Positions 5,804 to 5,879 of a stretch of DNA of 5,879 nucleotides are shown here, piece by piece; position 1 is the first letter of the stretch, and each line of letters begins with the position of its first letter. This DNA is from an uncultured Marinosulfonomonas sp. (GTDB lineage Bacteria > Pseudomonadota > Alphaproteobacteria > Rhodobacterales > Rhodobacteraceae). The translations under genes were made by a program, and so were the position numbers. The notes beneath the pieces are model-generated. The model ran no database searches. It was not told the origin of the DNA and saw nothing but the letters and a program-made list of their open reading frames with translations. The stretch spans positions 1 through 5,879 of the forward strand of contig CAMZKY010000212.1 in assembly GCA_947311455.1 (NCBI GenBank). The letters are read 5' to 3'.

Positions 5804-5879
5804 GGATTTGTGATTGCGTTTTTCTTTGGTTGAGGGCGTATGCGATTTTCTTATCCGTCTTAGCCATGAACCATTCTGG
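5804..5879. other. upstream edge of the dehydrogenase gene
   Basis: Seventy-six bases with no recognisable promoter, no copy of the tetR inverted repeat and no good ribosome site for the - strand gene. An ATG on the + strand at 5866 has only 14 bases before the window ends and cannot be judged. Confidence 0.5.

Noticed and set aside
5775..5867. 30-codon lysine-rich frame on the - strand overlapping the dehydrogenase start
   Set aside because: No ribosome site, no recognisable motif, and its length is expected by chance.
1..5879. Defence system, prophage, insertion sequence or CRISPR array
   Set aside because: All five substantial genes belong to common housekeeping or metabolic families, the remaining small gene is a plain cupin, and no transposase, integrase, terminal repeats or spaced direct repeats are visible.

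Overview
The window looks like ordinary chromosomal sequence from an alphaproteobacterium, most likely the Rhodobacterales/Roseobacter group. I infer this from the protein types, the moderate GC content, and a GC-rich intergenic element containing GCCTCCGGCGGGGATATT, which I recall as typical of that group. I see no rRNA, tRNA, CRISPR array, insertion sequence, phage gene or integration site.

Layout, left to right. (1) A small cupin-fold protein on the + strand. (2) A convergent intergenic gap of about 180 bp with a long imperfect inverted repeat. (3) metF (methylenetetrahydrofolate reductase) on the - strand. (4) A 92-bp divergent control region with a textbook MetR site (TGAA-N5-TTCA). (5) metR on the + strand. 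(6) An inositol-monophosphatase/SuhB family gene, also +, 61 bp downstream. (7) A hairpin between convergent genes. (8) A TetR-family regulator on the - strand. (9) A 208-bp gap with a 27-bp inverted repeat over a -10-like box, plus a terminator-shaped hairpin with a T6 tract that points along the + strand. (10) A GMC-family FAD alcohol dehydrogenase (AlkJ/choline-dehydrogenase type) on the - strand, with its start 76 bp from the right edge.

How the genes work together. metF and metR form a compact methionine module. MetF makes 5-methyl-THF for homocysteine methylation, and MetR, a homocysteine-responsive LysR regulator in enteric bacteria, very probably acts at the shared intergenic site. 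The GMC dehydrogenase and the TetR gene lie on one strand and may form a catabolic enzyme plus local repressor pair, but the substrate cannot be read from sequence. The cupin and SuhB-like genes have no clear functional tie to their neighbours.

I did not find a previously undescribed multi-gene system. The points most worth checking are regulatory: the MetR operator, the TetR inverted repeat, the orphan + strand terminator (which could give a long antisense 3' end over tetR), and the inverted repeat between the cupin gene and metF.
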